From the NCBI RefSeq assembly GCF_020360975.1, contig NW_025408674.1, positions 2,356,001 through 2,420,000 of the forward strand: 64,000 nucleotides of DNA, written 5' to 3'. The stretch's first letter is position 1, and each line of letters begins with the position of its first letter. Under the pieces are notes generated by a model, which did no database searches, was not told the origin of the DNA, and saw nothing but the letters and a program-made list of their open reading frames with translations. A program made the position numbers and the translations under genes. The stretch is from Hirsutella rhossiliensis. Lineage: Eukaryota > Ascomycota > Sordariomycetes > Hypocreales > Ophiocordycipitaceae. Below are positions 32,420 through 44,871 of the stretch, one piece after another.

Positions 32420-33604
32420 ATGCATTACGTGCGGCTCCTACGGGCCCCCAAGCTCGTTCACTTGAGACGAGCCACCCAGATCTCGCTCGTCCTGGCCGTC
32501 ACCACCGACCTCGGCGACTCGTTGCTGCACCCGGAAGAAGCCATCGAGCTGATGGCCAGCGCCGTCGTAACTTCGTCGTCAGGCACCTCGACGCACAAGC
32601 TGGCAAGTAGCGGAAAGCTTCAATGGCGGCCGGGAGATCGCGTCGCCAAGCCCATCTTGGACCTCCCGCCGGCCGTGGTGGCGGCGCTGGCATCTGGGGA
32701 CCGCGTTGAATTATGCGTCGGTCCGGCGCCGCCCTTTTCGGCGGATGCGCTGCGCGACATCTTGGCTTCCTCGACCGAGCACGCTTCTGGGGGCGGCGAC
32801 AAGGGCTTGGTGATGCCGGTTTGGGTGGTGCTTAGAGAGCATGAGGCTGAGGACGACCTTTGCACGCGCAAACTTCGTCTAAACGGACCGTTGGAGCCAC
32901 CCGACTATCTCGAGCTGGAGGAGGAGTTGGGCGAGAGCATCGCCCGTCACATCTGGGACGCCAGCCCCGTTGTGCTAGCCGCCATAGCAGCCATCTTCCG
33001 GTCTCCAAGCTACGAGCCGGGCCAGCAGCCGTGCATGGATGCCCTGGAGCGCATGTTTGGCGCGAGCAAGACCATCAACATCCTGGAACTAGGCTGCGGA
33101 GTCGGCATCCTCGGCGCAGGCCTGGCCGCCGTCTTCCCGCCCGCCGCCGGAGACTGCACCATTCTCATGACGGACCTCGCCGACGCCGAGAATCGGGCGC
33201 GGACCAACGTCGGCCTCGTCGAGCGCAACCAGTCCGGCCGCGCCAACCTGCTCTACGAGAACCTGGACTGGGAAGACGGCAGACACGGCCGCTTTGGGCC
33301 ACTCCTGCAGCGCCGGCGCTGGGACCTGGTCATGCTCAGCGACTGCACCTACAACACCGACACGCTGCCGGCTTTGGTGGCGACACTGTCGGCCGTGCAC
33401 GCGCACAGCGTCGGGCAAGCTGGCGGCGAGGCCTTTTCGACAAAGGTGTTCCTGGCGACCAAACAGCGCCACTCTTCCGAGCAAGTCGCCTGGGACCTGT
33501 TGGCGCGCGACGGCTGGAAGAGGCTGGCGGCGCAGACGTTGCCGCTGCCGGTCTTGGGAAGGGAGAGCCAGTCCATTGACATGTACCTTTTCGAGAAGAA
33601 ATGA
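32420..33604 (+). CDS. METTL21-like (Methyltransf_16) SAM-dependent protein methyltransferase
   Basis: 394 residues. The Rossmann-fold motif I reads NILELGCGVGILGAGLA near residues 218-234, motif II acidic residues follow in MTDLAD, and the family's post-I/DxxY-type motif appears as DLVMLSDCTYNTD near 305-317. An N-terminal extension of about 150 residues is more variable. Members of this family methylate lysines on translation factors, chaperones and ribosomal proteins; the target here is unknown. The first ATG sits directly after a CT-rich leader. Its C-terminus (ESQSIDMYLFEKK) is complete. Confidence 0.88.
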   Translation: MHYVRLLRAPKLVHLRRATQISLVLAVTTDLGDSLLHPEEAIELMASAVVTSSSGTSTHKLASSGKLQWRPGDRVAKPILDLPPAVVAALASGDRVELCVGPAPPFSADALRDILASSTEHASGGGDKGLVMPVWVVLREHEAEDDLCTRKLRLNGPLEPPDYLELEEELGESIARHIWDASPVVLAAIAAIFRSPSYEPGQQPCMDALERMFGASKTINILELGCGVGILGAGLAAVFPPAAGDCTILMTDLADAENRARTNVGLVERNQSGRANLLYENLDWEDGRHGRFGPLLQRRRWDLVMLSDCTYNTDTLPALVATLSAVHAHSVGQAGGEAFSTKVFLATKQRHSSEQVAWDLLARDGWKRLAAQTLPLPVLGRESQSIDMYLFEKK

Positions 33605-36461
33605 ACGAAGGCCGCGCTGGACGGATCCGAGGCACTCAATTTGTCGCTCTCCGGGCTCCCCTCTCTCGTGTTGTCTCCTTCAACCGCGGCGTGTATATGG
33701 TACTGGCAGGCTGTAAGGGGCAGAGGCGCGTCCAAGGTATCACGGCCTGCGCATCCGTTCGCGCCACGGCAAGGCGTACAAATTCCGGCTTTCGCCCTGC
33801 ATCAAGAAACCGTGCATCTTCATTTCGCGATCGTTGGTCATGGCGAGTCTGAGCGATGAAGAGCCGAGGTGGTGGTTCGCTGTTTTTGGCAAATGCGGTG
33901 ATTCCTCCGAGCGATGCCGAGCAAAGAGTCAACGGCAAGGGGACAGGAGGCGTTCGCTTGCCTCGAGCCGTCGTAGCGGGAGACTAATAAGCTGTGCCGA
34001 ACCGCGTGGCTGGCTCGCCGACTATCTGTCGGCAAGGCGCGTGTCTGTGCAACGGCCACGGGCGTCTGCTTACCCACGCGCAACACTTGCTCAATGCCGG
34101 CTTCAAGGCCGATCTGCCACCGAGTAGCTCAGAAGGAGCCGGCCGTTTTCGAGACATGAAGACGTTGATGACAGGCCATCGAGCGAGCGTGTCTTGGCCA
34201 CGGCCGCGAGTAGCCGCTGAGGCTACTCCCGCTATGCGCGCCTTCTACATGACAGCGCTGAAGCATGGCGGCAGGATGGAGGGAAACGCTCGAGTATTGT
34301 GGGCACGATGATTCACAAAGCGGTCTTTGGAGAAGAGACGGGAAGTGGTGCCGCGGCGCAGAGTCTCATGCCGGGGATACGTGGTCAAAATTACCGGGAC
34401 GAGGGGAAGCGGCCCATGTCCGACAACCACAAAAGGCACGGAAGTATGGCTTCTGTGGCATCGATACCACCTTGGCTTGACGCCGTCAATATCTGGTTTG
34501 CCCGGCAGTGGAGGAATAGAGTGAGTGCAGCGGGCCCGGGTGCATCGAACCGGCGCGCGTTGCAGCTTCTGCCGCCCGCCTTGCCGGATGACTCAAAGAT
34601 GCATTCCCCACCGCCTCTTCTCCTAATTTGCTGGGTCTGTTCTAGCGGTCTTCTTTGCTTCCGGGACAGTGGGCCGATGAGCCCAAACCCTGCACCACTA
34701 GCTGGCGGATATCCGCCGTGACAAAGGCTCTACCCACGGCTGTCTTGCGGGATGCACCACTCTGACACACGCACAGACGAAGGCGCACAAGGGCCGAAGC
34801 GTATCTCCGGCGGACAGGTGGTGGCCGCCGGTTTGGGAGGGTCGGCGAACGTGCCGGTGCGTGCCGGAGGGGGACCGGCCTACACGAGTCCGGAAAAGGG
34901 CAAAACATTGCACTTTCTACATCCATCTCGAGTGAGTGGATGAATGGTTGTTTCTTTGCTCACGATGCTCTTGAAAGTCGGAAGACGCGGTGGAAAAGGC
35001 TTAATCATCCGTTCTTCTCTTGCTGCTTCATGCTTTTCTCCGCTATCCAATTCCTGGGCATCTTCCCCCCCCTTGAGACATCAAAGTTGACCCAGGTAAA
35101 AAATCTTTACACAATGAGTCGATGTGAGTCGATCGGTAAACCGTCTCCACTTGTCTCAGGCCCCTGGCAGAATACCGAGGTCTGCCAGCGAGAGTGGAAC
35201 TCCTCTTGTGCGCAAGCGTCTTGGAGATTTCAGGCATAAGCCGGATTTTGCCTTGTCTGGGGGACTTTTGGCGATCAATTAGCCCGCATGTATGTGGATC
35301 GAGCAGAGGGAGAGGCAGCTGTCAACAACTCTACATCTCCGGGGGCCGCTCGAAAATACGAGAGAGGCGACCCGCCCCTCGGAGCTGCTTGGGCTCAGGC
35401 CTTGGGAAGCAAGCGCCAAAGCGAAGGGTGGGGGACGGCCAGAGCAGCCTCAATGGCCACGCCAGCTGTCAATGGGAACTGCTATGCCCATCGACCGACC
35501 GTCTTGGCGGCCAGCCACGTCAACTCGCTGGCCGTTTGGTTGGTTGGCACCCGCCCTCGGGGTGGATCGTCGACCAGGTGCTCATGCACCGTGCAGGCCC
35601 GCATCGGCCTCATGTGGGGAGGAGAGAGCTCTTTCGTCTCGGTCCTCGCCGCCGTTTCTGCTTGGTAATCCGCCGCTCGCTCTATGTATGACCTGGATCG
35701 GCTATAGCACCACCGAGACTCTTGTTGGCTGGTCCCGTGTCCAGTTGCCTCCCGAGACGTGGACGGACCCTGCCCGGAGCCCCATAATTCCCTTGCCTTT
35801 CCCAGCATGGAAGCTTGAGGATCTGTTTTCTCTCACACTCCCTCTTCTTCTCCTGTTAGGTCTTGTGTATTGCTGTGGTTATGTACCATGGTCTTAACCG
35901 AGCCCCTCCCACATGTCTGTCGCCTCAGCATGGCACCATATAACCTCTCTTTTCTCTTCTCATCTCGTCGTGACTTTTCTTCTCGCATTGGCTCTTGCCA
36001 TTCTCCCTCTTGCTGGACCTTGCCCACAACGACACGGTTGTCAAAGCGGAGCTGACTCCTTAGCCTCCGTCCCATGTCTTGAGCCCTACGCCTCCATTGC
36101 CGGAAGCTGTTGGACGCTGACATTCAGTGGCCTGTTGATCCGTGCTTCAACATATCCCCATCACTCTTGCTCTCCTCAACGTGAGCCCCGTCACTCAACC
36201 TTTCGAGACTCGCCACGTCCTTGACCGACGCAAGGTCATCTGCTCCACATATCCTGCAGCGTACACCACCTTGTCTCCATCTGCGCCGATCACTGCTCTC
36301 GACGACCTTGGCCAACCTATCTGATTTAACATAGCCCACGAGCCCGGTGCCACTTGGAGGGAGAGGATCGGGGGAGGGAAAAGAAAGGAAAGGAGAAAGG
36401 GCGACGGGACGGCAAAGGAGTTTCTTGTCTCCACCTTTGGCAGAGCTTCCTCCTCGCTAAC
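33605..36461. other. 2.9-kb intergenic region upstream of the ABC transporter
   Basis: No gene called; the frames up to about 200 codons overlap and lack domains. The last 600 bp are strongly CT-rich, as in many fungal promoters and leaders. For a drug-efflux-type gene such a long upstream region could hold stress-responsive sites, but I did not identify specific elements. Confidence 0.5.
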
Positions 36462-39400
36462 ATGGCGGATCGGCTCACCGACCAACCGGAGGCGGCCGAG
36501 CCGTCGGCTTCCCGCCGCTCATCCCGCGACACAGCTACGACGGCGGGAGACGAGGGGCCGCGCGGCGACGGCCCGATGCGGCCGCGGACCGGCATCTCAG
36601 TGGAGCAGGCCGAGGCCGACTTTGCCGACCTGCAGCGCGAGTTCACGGGCGTTTCGCGCGCGAGCCGCCGGGACAGGGGCACCAAGGGCGGCGGCGTCGA
36701 AAGGGCCGGCGTCGAGAAGGCCATCGTCGACGAGGACGGGCCGTCGGACGATGGCTCCGTCTTCGACCTCGAGACGGCCCTGCGCGGCGACCTGGACGCC
36801 GGGCAAGCGGCCGGGATCCGGCCCAAGCACGTGGGCGTGTACTGGGACGGGCTGACGGTCCGGGGCGTGGGCGGGACGACCAACTACGTGCAGACGTTCC
36901 CCGACGCCTTTGTCGACTTCGTCGACGTGCTGACGCCGCTGCTGGGCCTGCTGGGGCTGGGCCGCAAGCCGGCCGAGGCGACACTGCTGAGCGAGTTCCG
37001 GGGCGTGTGCCGGCCGGGCGAGATGGTGCTGGTGCTGGGCAAGCCCGGCTCCGGCTGCACCACGTTCCTCAAGACCATAGCCAACCAGCGGCACGGCTAC
37101 ACGAGCGTGGCGGGCGAGGTGCTGTACGGGCCCCTGACGGCGCGCGAGTTCGAGCGGTACCGCGGCGAGGCCGTGTACAACGCCGAGGACGACGTGCACC
37201 ACGCGACGCTGACGGTCGAGCAGACGCTCGGCTTCGCCCTCGACACCAAGATGGCGGCCAAGCGGCCGGGCCACATGGCCAAGGCCGACTTCAAGGCGCA
37301 CGTCGTCGGCACGCTGCTCAAGATGTTCAACATCGAGCACACGCGCCGCACCGTCGTCGGCGACCACTTTGTGCGCGGCATCTCGGGCGGCGAGCGCAAG
37401 CGCGTGTCCATTGCCGAGATGATGATCACCAGCGCCTGCGTGCTGTCGTGGGACAACAGCACGCGCGGCCTCGACGCCAGCACCGCCCTCGACTTCATCA
37501 AGTCGCTGCGCATCCTGACCAACCTGTACAAGACGACGACGTTTGTCTCGCTCTACCAGGCCTCGGAGACCATGTACCGCCTCTTCGACAAGGTCCTGGT
37601 CGTCGACGCCGGCCGCCAGGCCTACTTCGGCCCGGCCGCCGACGCCCGCGCCTACTTCGAGGGCCTCGGCTTCGCCCATCTGCCGCGCCAGACGACGCCC
37701 GACTACCTGACGGCCTGCACCGACGAGTTCGAGCGCCGCTACGCCCCCGGCCGCTCCGAGGCCGACGCGCCGCACGGGCCCGACGCCCTGGCCGCCGCCT
37801 TCCGCCGCTCCGGCCACCACGCCCGCCTCGGCGCCGACATGGCCGCCTACCGCGCCGGGCTGGCCGCCCAGACGGCCCAGCTCGACGACTTCCGCGCCGC
37901 CGTGCGCGAGGGCAAGCGCGGCTCTTCGCGCCGCTCCGTCTACCAGGTCGGCTTCCACCTGCAGGTCTGGGCCCTGATGAAGCGCCAGTTCACGCTCAAG
38001 CTGCAGGACCGCTTCAACCTGACGCTGGCCTGGGTCCGCAGCATCGTCATCGCCGTCGTCCTCGGCACCCTCTACCTCGGCCTCGGCAAGACGTCGGCCA
38101 GCGCCTTCAGCAAGGGCGGCCTGCTCTTCGTCGCCCTGCTCTTCAACGCCTTCCAGGCCTTCTCCGAGCTCGCCGGTGCCATGCTGGGCCGCGCCATCGT
38201 CAACAAGCACAAGGCCTACGCCTTCCACCGGCCCTCGGCCCTCTGGATCGGCCAGATCATCGTCGACCAGGCCTTTGCCGCCTCCGAGATCATGGTCTTC
38301 TCCGTCATCGTCTACTTCATGACGGGCCTGGTCCGCGACGTCGGCGCCTTCTTCACCTTTTACCTCATGATCCTCTCCGGCAACATCGCCATGACGCTCG
38401 TCTTCCGCATCATCGGCTGCCTGAGCCCCGACTTCGACTACGCCACCAAGTTCGCCGTCGTTGTCATCACTCTCTTCGTCACCACCTCGGGCTACATCAT
38501 CCAGTACCAGTCCGAGAAGCCCTGGCTGCGCTGGATCTTCTGGGTCAACGTCCTGGGCCTCATCTTCAGCTCTCTCATGCAGAACGAGTTCCAGCGCATC
38601 GACCTGACCTGCACCGCCGACTCGCTCGTGCCCGCCGGTCCCGGCTACGACGACATCAACCACCAGGTCTGCACGCTGCCCGGCTCGCGCTCCGGCACCA
38701 CGTTTGTGGCCGGGTCCGACTACGTGGCCAACGGCTTCTCCTACCACCCGGGCGACCTGTGGCGCAACTGGGCCATCGTCGCCGCCATCATCGTCTTCTT
38801 CCTCATCCTCAACGTCGTCCTGGGCGAGCTCGTCAAGTTCGGCATGGGCGGCAACACCTTCAAGGTCTACCAGCCGCCCAACCGGGAGCGGCGCGAGCTC
38901 AACGAGAAACTGCTGGAGCGGCGCGAGGCCAGGCGCCAGGACCGGTCCGACGAGACGGGCTCCGATCTCCGCGTCCGCTCCGAGAGCATCCTGACGTGGG
39001 AGGAGCTCAGCTACGACGTGCCCGTGGCCGGCGGCTCGCGGCGCCTGCTGCGCGACGTGTACGGCTACGTGCGGCCGGGCGAGCTGACGGCGCTGATGGG
39101 CGCCTCGGGCGCGGGCAAGACGACGCTGCTCGACGTGCTGGCGGCGCGCAAGAACATCGGCGTCATCGGCGGCCGCGTCCTCGTCGACGGCGCCCTGCCG
39201 GGCAAGCAGTTCCAGCGTTCCACGTCGTACGCCGAGCAGCTCGACCTGCACGAGCCGACGCAGACGGTGCGCGAGGCCCTGCGCTTCTCGGCCGAGCTGC
39301 GCCAGCCCTACGAGACGCCCCTGGCGGAGCGGCACGCCTACGTCGAGGAGATCATCGCGCTGCTCGAGATGGAGCCGCTGGCCGACTGCATCATCGGCTC

Positions 39401-41002
39401 CGCCGAGGCCGGCCTGACTGTCGAGCAGCAGAAGCGCGTCACCATTGGCATCGAGCTGGCGGCCAAGCCCGAGCTGCTGCTCTTCCTCGACGAGCCGACG
39501 TCGGGCCTCGACAGCCAGAGCGCCTTCAACATTGTGCGCTTCCTCAAGAAGCTGGCCGCCGCCGGCCAGGCCATCCTCTGCACCATCCACCAGCCCAACG
39601 CCGCCCTCTTCGACATGTTCGACCGCCTGCTGCTGCTCGAGCGCGGCGGCCGCACCGTCTACTTTGGCGACATCGGGCCCGACGCCGCCATCCTGCGCGA
39701 CTATCTGAGGCGCCACGGCGCCGAGGCCGCGCCCACGGACAACGTGGCCGAGTTCATGCTCGAGGCCATCGGCGCCGGCAGCAACCCCCGTGTCGGCAAC
39801 CGCGACTGGGCCGACATCTGGGACGAGAGCCCTGAGCGCACCGCCGCCATCGATGCCATCGCCCGCATGAAGGGCGAGAGGAGGGCCGCCGGCTCGCCGT
39901 CTCCCGGCTCCGAGGTCAAGGCCGAGCGCGAGTACGCGTCGCCGCCCCTTCACCAGCTCCGCGTCGTCTGCCGGCGCATGTTCCGCGCCTACTGGCGTTC
40001 GCCCAACTACCTCTTTACCCGCCTCTTCAACCACTTTGCCGTCGCCTTCATCAGCGGCCTCACCTACCTCAACCTCGACGACTCGCGCGCCTCGCTCCAG
40101 TACACCGTCTTCGTCATGTTCCAGGTCACGGTCCTGCCCGCCCTCATCATCAGTCAGGTCGAGGTCATGTTCCACATCAAGCGCGCTCTCTTCTTCCGCG
40201 AGGCCTCGTCCAAGATGTACTCGCCCATGACCTTTGCCACGGCCATGGTCGCTGCAGAGATGCCCTACTCGATCCTCTGCGCCGTCGTCTTCTTCGTCTG
40301 CATCTACTTCATGCCGGGCCTGCCCGCCACCCCGTCCCGCGCCGGGTATCAATTCTTCATGGTGCTCACCACCGAGGTCTTCGCCGTCACCCTCGGCCAG
40401 TGTCTCGCCTCGCTGACGCCCTCGCCACACATCTCGGCCCAGTTAAACCCCTTCATCATCATCATCTTCGCCCTCTTCTGCGGCGTCACAATCCCGGCCC
40501 CTCGGATGCCCGACTTCTGGCGAGCCTGGCTCTACCAGCTCGACCCCTTCACCCGCCTCATCGGTGGCATGGTCACCACCGCCCTCCACGAGCTGCCCGT
40601 TCGCTGTCAGCCCCATGAGCTCAGCGTCTTCACCGCACCCAACGGCACGTCTTGCGGCCAGTACATGGAGCCCTTTTTTGCCCGAGGCGGCCCGGGCTAC
40701 CTCGTCAGCAATGCCACCCAGAACTGCGAGTACTGCGCCTACCGGGTCGGTGATGAGTTCTACCAGCCTCTCAACATGTCCTTCTCGAACCGCTGGCGCG
40801 ATCTCGGCATATACATTGCGTTTATCGGAAGCAATCTTGTCATTCTATTCTCGGCGGTTAGTACCATCTCCCCCTGAGCTCGTAAACCAGTTGCCCTCAT
40901 GCCCTCGGTGTGTCCGTTATGCCATCTCCTACTCACTCCTCGTACCATGACGCTGACAACGACAAAACATAGTGCCGGTTTCTGAATTTCAATAAGAGAT
41001 AA
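36462..41002 (+). CDS. PDR-type (ABCG) full-length ABC transporter
   Basis: Best model: exon 36462-40856 plus a 10-codon exon 40973-41002, 1474 residues. The 116-bp intron has GTTAGT, a GCTGAC branch site and AG, and gives the terminus SACRFLNFNKR. Unspliced, the frame stops at 40877. The order is NBD-TMD-NBD-TMD. NBD1 (about 190-340) has the fungal PDR Walker A variant GKPGSGCTT, with Cys for the catalytic Lys, the signature ISGGERKRVS near 306 and WDNSTRGLD. NBD2 has canonical GASGAGKTT near 880, the degenerate signature VEQQKRVTIG near 986 and FLDEPTSGLD near 1005. So there is one canonical and one degenerate ATP site, as known for Pdr5/Cdr1-type pumps. Membrane segments lie at about 510-800 and 1180-1465. 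It probably exports xenobiotics or lipids at the plasma membrane; the substrate is unknown. ATG 36462 is the first Met; upstream codons in frame lack ATG. Confidence 0.93.
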
Positions 41003-42743
41003 GTGGCAAAATATCCGAGACTGCGACTGCACCGTGACCTCCACAGGAGGATAGAGCCAGGGACGGTATGCTTAGGGACCACGCGAGACGCCCCTTGCTC
41101 TCCATTGTCGAAAAGCGATCTAAATTGAGGCTACACAAAATGTTTTTGTCTCTTTCCACACCACGTTGAAATCAGACATTCGACGTGGGATGTCAGAAAC
41201 TGTTACAATCGTGGGGATTCAAGCTGGAGTGCATTTTGCGACGCACGTTGAACCTTTTGGGGGCTGACGAGATCCACGTCATTCATACCCGGCAAGCCAG
41301 CAAGTTGTTCAGAAACTAAAAATAATGAATAAATTAATTATCAAGACTAAACAACAGTCACTTCGAGTCGTTCAATGGCATATTGGGCTTCCCCATCTGC
41401 GCTTCAAGAGCTTTGCGGGCGTGTGATTTGCAATGTCGGGTCTGGTGCGTTGACTCAGTTGAGTCTCCCTCAACGAATCGTCATTTCGAGCGACTTGACT
41501 TGGCTGTTAAGTATGCACGGCTTTAGGGTCTAGCAGCGAGAGCCAATGATAGTTTCAACTTGTAGACCTGTCTTTGCTTGAAAACATGGCTTAAGCCCAT
41601 CCGAAACATGTTTTGATTTCATTGCTCAAGCCCCTGCATCTTCGCCTCTGTTCAACTCAGAACGAGCTGCTCCCAAGACCGAGGTCAATCTAGCGTGAAC
41701 AACGCCAGAACTAACCCAGAGAGCGCATTTGTTTCTAATTTCTCGACTCGTCAAATCTATTTCCTGGGCAAGGATCAGGTTGGTCATGTGGTCTTCGGAT
41801 TTGCAAGCAGGGAATCTGGCGAGTCTCATGTTTCCTGGCGCCACTTCCGAGCGCTTCCTCGACATAACTTGGGTGATGGAAGCCTAATGCATAGTTGCCG
41901 GTACTTCGAACCCTCTTAAGAGCGTCTTCATTGGCGGCGAGCTCCTCTTCGATCGCGTGGCGGGCCGCCGCCGCTTCGTCGTCCCCCTACTCAGCAGGAG
42001 GAGGTCGCCTGCTGGCTCGGCCTTCTTTCACTGAGGCTTGGTCCAGCTCCAAGCCGTCCCCACCCGGCCGCCCACCCGGCTGCTCATGCTCGCTCGATGA
42101 GGAGGGGGGCAGTGGACAATTTCGCGACTGGTATGTCGGCCACAGCGATGGATGATTGTAGTGTTATGGCACATTTTGGACTAAAAAATATTTCAGGATA
42201 GGCAAGGAGAGTCGGGCAGAGAGTAAAATTTTGTATGCTGGTAGCATTGATCCTCAATAGTTTGATCTATCTTATATATGATGAATTTAAGAATAGAATA
42301 TGGGACGTACTGTTGGCTCCTCACAATCTCGGTCGCATAAACGGTCGCGTTAGACGCCATCAATAATAGCTCTGCATATAGAGAATCTGCCTCTGTCATG
42401 GATACTCTGAGCTCCGGTACGTATCCGTCGATTCCGCCCCGGCCACAGCGCTAGCTGGTTCAACCACTTGCGTCATGTCCTCCGAGGTGGATATCAATTG
42501 GCTGCTAGGCAGCGGGCGAATGTGGGACTTCCTAGCCGCGCGCTTTAAGCCGGTTCACAGCTCTTCCGTGTTCCGAATTAGAAACCGCGGGCACCAAAGC
42601 ACTTTCCCCTCCATTCACATGGCCGCTTCTTCCACAGCCTTAGCCAGTCTCCCTCATCAGCGCGAACTTTTAAGTCCTCTAACGCTTCCCTGTGATTTCA
42701 GAGAGAGAGACACTCACAATAGACGAATTAGGTGAGCTTTGCA
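41003..42743. other. Decayed AT-richer intergenic DNA, no functional gene
   Basis: GC content falls after the transporter and codon structure disappears. Only short frames. An ORF start at 42475 (MSSEVDINWLLGSGRMWDF) lies before the kinase-like pseudogene and might be part of its original N-terminus, but I cannot connect it. Confidence 0.5.
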
Positions 42744-43773
42744 GGGTCGCCGTTCTTTAGATCCATGGGGGCGATGGAGATGGTGCAGACATCATTTTCA
42801 ACTTCAATGGCCAGCGAATCACCGTATCTATCTTTCCTAGCTCTTTAACCCGCGATCGAGATTAGTGCTCGACCCAAGACCGCCTTATCTATCTTCTAGG
42901 TCGCGCTGCCTCCGACGACGTGGACGACGACGAGTACGAGGAGCTTGAGGACCAGATACTGGGAGTTATTTTGGATGTAGGCCGGCCAATCTTCAGAGCT
43001 CAAGCGACGCTCCACATAAGCTTAATTCGGCGCGAGATCTACACTCTACCATATACCCCGCGACACTCTATTTCCAGCTTCTAGACCTTTGCGGCAAGGC
43101 TGTCATTGTCCCTATCGAACTAAGCGAAGCTTATACCCTTTCTGCGTATAAGACAGGCTATGATAGCGCCGAGGACGATAAGTTAGGCATCGACGCTACC
43201 CTTCCTTGCTGCTCGACGAAGGCAATCCTCACTATGGAGATATTCGCACAAGGCGGTGAGCACACTGCTAGTCGGGTCCTGGTCGATGGCAACGAGATGT
43301 TCTGCAAGGCTCGCCGAGGTATAGGTGGATTGATTGGCACTAGCGTGGGGCGAGAGCTGGAATGCCTATAGGAAGTACGCAAGTTTCCACCACCCGAGCG
43401 CGACACTTTGATACGTATCCCGCAGCTTATGGGCTATGTCCGGCACGCAGATACGGGCCGCGTTGTCGGGTTCCTTCGGGAATGGGTCCCGGGACGTCGG
43501 CTTCGGGATATAGACGTTCCTGCGATACCAGCCCAGCGGAGGCAAAAGTGGATTGGGCAGATCCGCGAGGCAGTCCACGCCTTGCACGCCAGAGGGACAA
43601 TGTAGGGTGATGGGAAGGCCAGCAACGTTGTTATCGACGAACGAGACAATGCTTAGCTGATTGACTTTGGGGGTGGCTGGACCAATGGCTGGGTGGATGC
43701 AAAGTTGGCCGATATAGTGGAAGGAGATGAACAGGCGATCGGCAAGATTGGAGAGTTTTTGGAAGTTGAATAA
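42744..43773 (+). pseudogene. Kinase-like-fold protein pseudogene with RIP-type stops
   Basis: From 43066 to 43773 one frame decodes a protein-kinase-like domain, with motifs such as LIRIPQLMGYVRH, VVGFLREWVPGRR, GDGKASNVVID (catalytic-loop-like) and LIDFGGGW (DFG-like). Three in-frame TAG codons interrupt it, before EVRK (43369-43371), before GDGKASN and before LIDFGG. Each is explained by a single CpA/TpG to TpA change (CAG or TGG to TAG). Upstream, 42744-43060 holds matching acidic sequence (DDVDDDEYEELEDQIL) in another frame, implying further decay or lost introns. Similar large families of kinase-like genes occur in many filamentous fungi. Confidence 0.75.
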
Positions 43774-44871
43774 GTTAGAGCCCTGACTGAACATTTTATC
43801 TGAGTACTCCGTAAGTGTTCTCGCATAATACCATCGCCCTGCTAAATAACTGTTGACTCCGTCTACTTACCCCTGATTCCGTCCTTTAGAGACAAGGATT
43901 TCATTTCGTCATACGTACAGTCCTTAGCATACTCTACTCTTGAAACCGATTAGAAGCCATATTAAACTATGCATCACAAAGGACCAATGGAAACTCCATG
44001 CGTAATTGCTATATGCATTTCTGATTTACAGCGTGAACGAAGTGGTTGGTGAGAAATCATGGCGCTGCACCTGCTCTTGCTACCGACAGGGCCATTTCTA
44101 GCTTCTTATAAGCATACTTACTACTTTCGGCAGTATACCTCTTACCTATTCGTCTACTTCTTAGCAAGGTACTAAATAGATAAATGATTATTATATAAAT
44201 AGTCACGCCCACGAATCCCCTCTTTCAGGAAGGACAGCGCAATCTACACAGTCCTCTCAACGCAAGGACTGCATAACTAGTGATATAGACCCACGACTGG
44301 CCCTTGGCAGGCTAGTACCGTGATCTGCTGGGCTACGCTGCTTTGGACTAAATACGTGCGAAGCCGATAACTATGGCCGCTTCCTTGTGGTTCGAAGCCG
44401 CCATCGCTGCGACTCCGCACCCACTGGTACTGGGAACTGCCGGCGCGATTCTAGCGGCTCCGACGGGCGGACGGTTCCCGCGACTGCTTCGTTTGATCAG
44501 CACCATGGGAAGAGATGATATCGAACGGTTCATGGGTCGAGAATAACGCGCCGTCATGCGCTCATGCCTTCTAGAGTTAGCGCATGGGCCTCAGGCGGGA
44601 TTATTAATAAGACGGGTCGAGACGGATGCCCTCCCCGGAGCTGTGAGTGGTCGGCTCATGGCGCATATTCATGCCAGAAATCAGACGACGAGCCTGAGGA
44701 GCATTGGGAGCCATGAGCTGAACCGCTTGGCTTCAACCCAACTGCGTCGTTATGATTGGCAGTCTTGTCGTCCACCCACTTTACAGTTTCCGCTGAGCCT
44801 CCAAAGAGTTATATATCCGACCGCCGCACGCTGCTTGTGGCCGCTGCCCACTCGTCGAGTCGTCAAACAAA
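43774..44871. other. AT-rich decayed DNA grading into the TANGO2 promoter
   Basis: 43800-44340 is AT-rich with TA-type words, like a mild RIP tail. After about 44350 normal composition returns. No gene seen. The last 60 bp before 44872 form the leader of the next gene. Confidence 0.5.

Noticed and set aside
35292..35897. 201-codon plus-strand ORF upstream of the ABC transporter
   Set aside because: No domain, overlapped by other frames, lies in a CT-rich promoter-like region.
37007..39835. 942-codon plus-strand ORF in another frame
   Set aside because: Arg/Pro/Ala/His-rich shadow of the same transporter; no domain, no promoter.
36597..40430. 1277-codon minus-strand ORF
   Set aside because: It mirrors the ABC transporter codon for codon; Ala/Gly/Val/Leu/Arg/Glu-rich composition and lack of domains show it is an antisense shadow of GC-rich codon bias.
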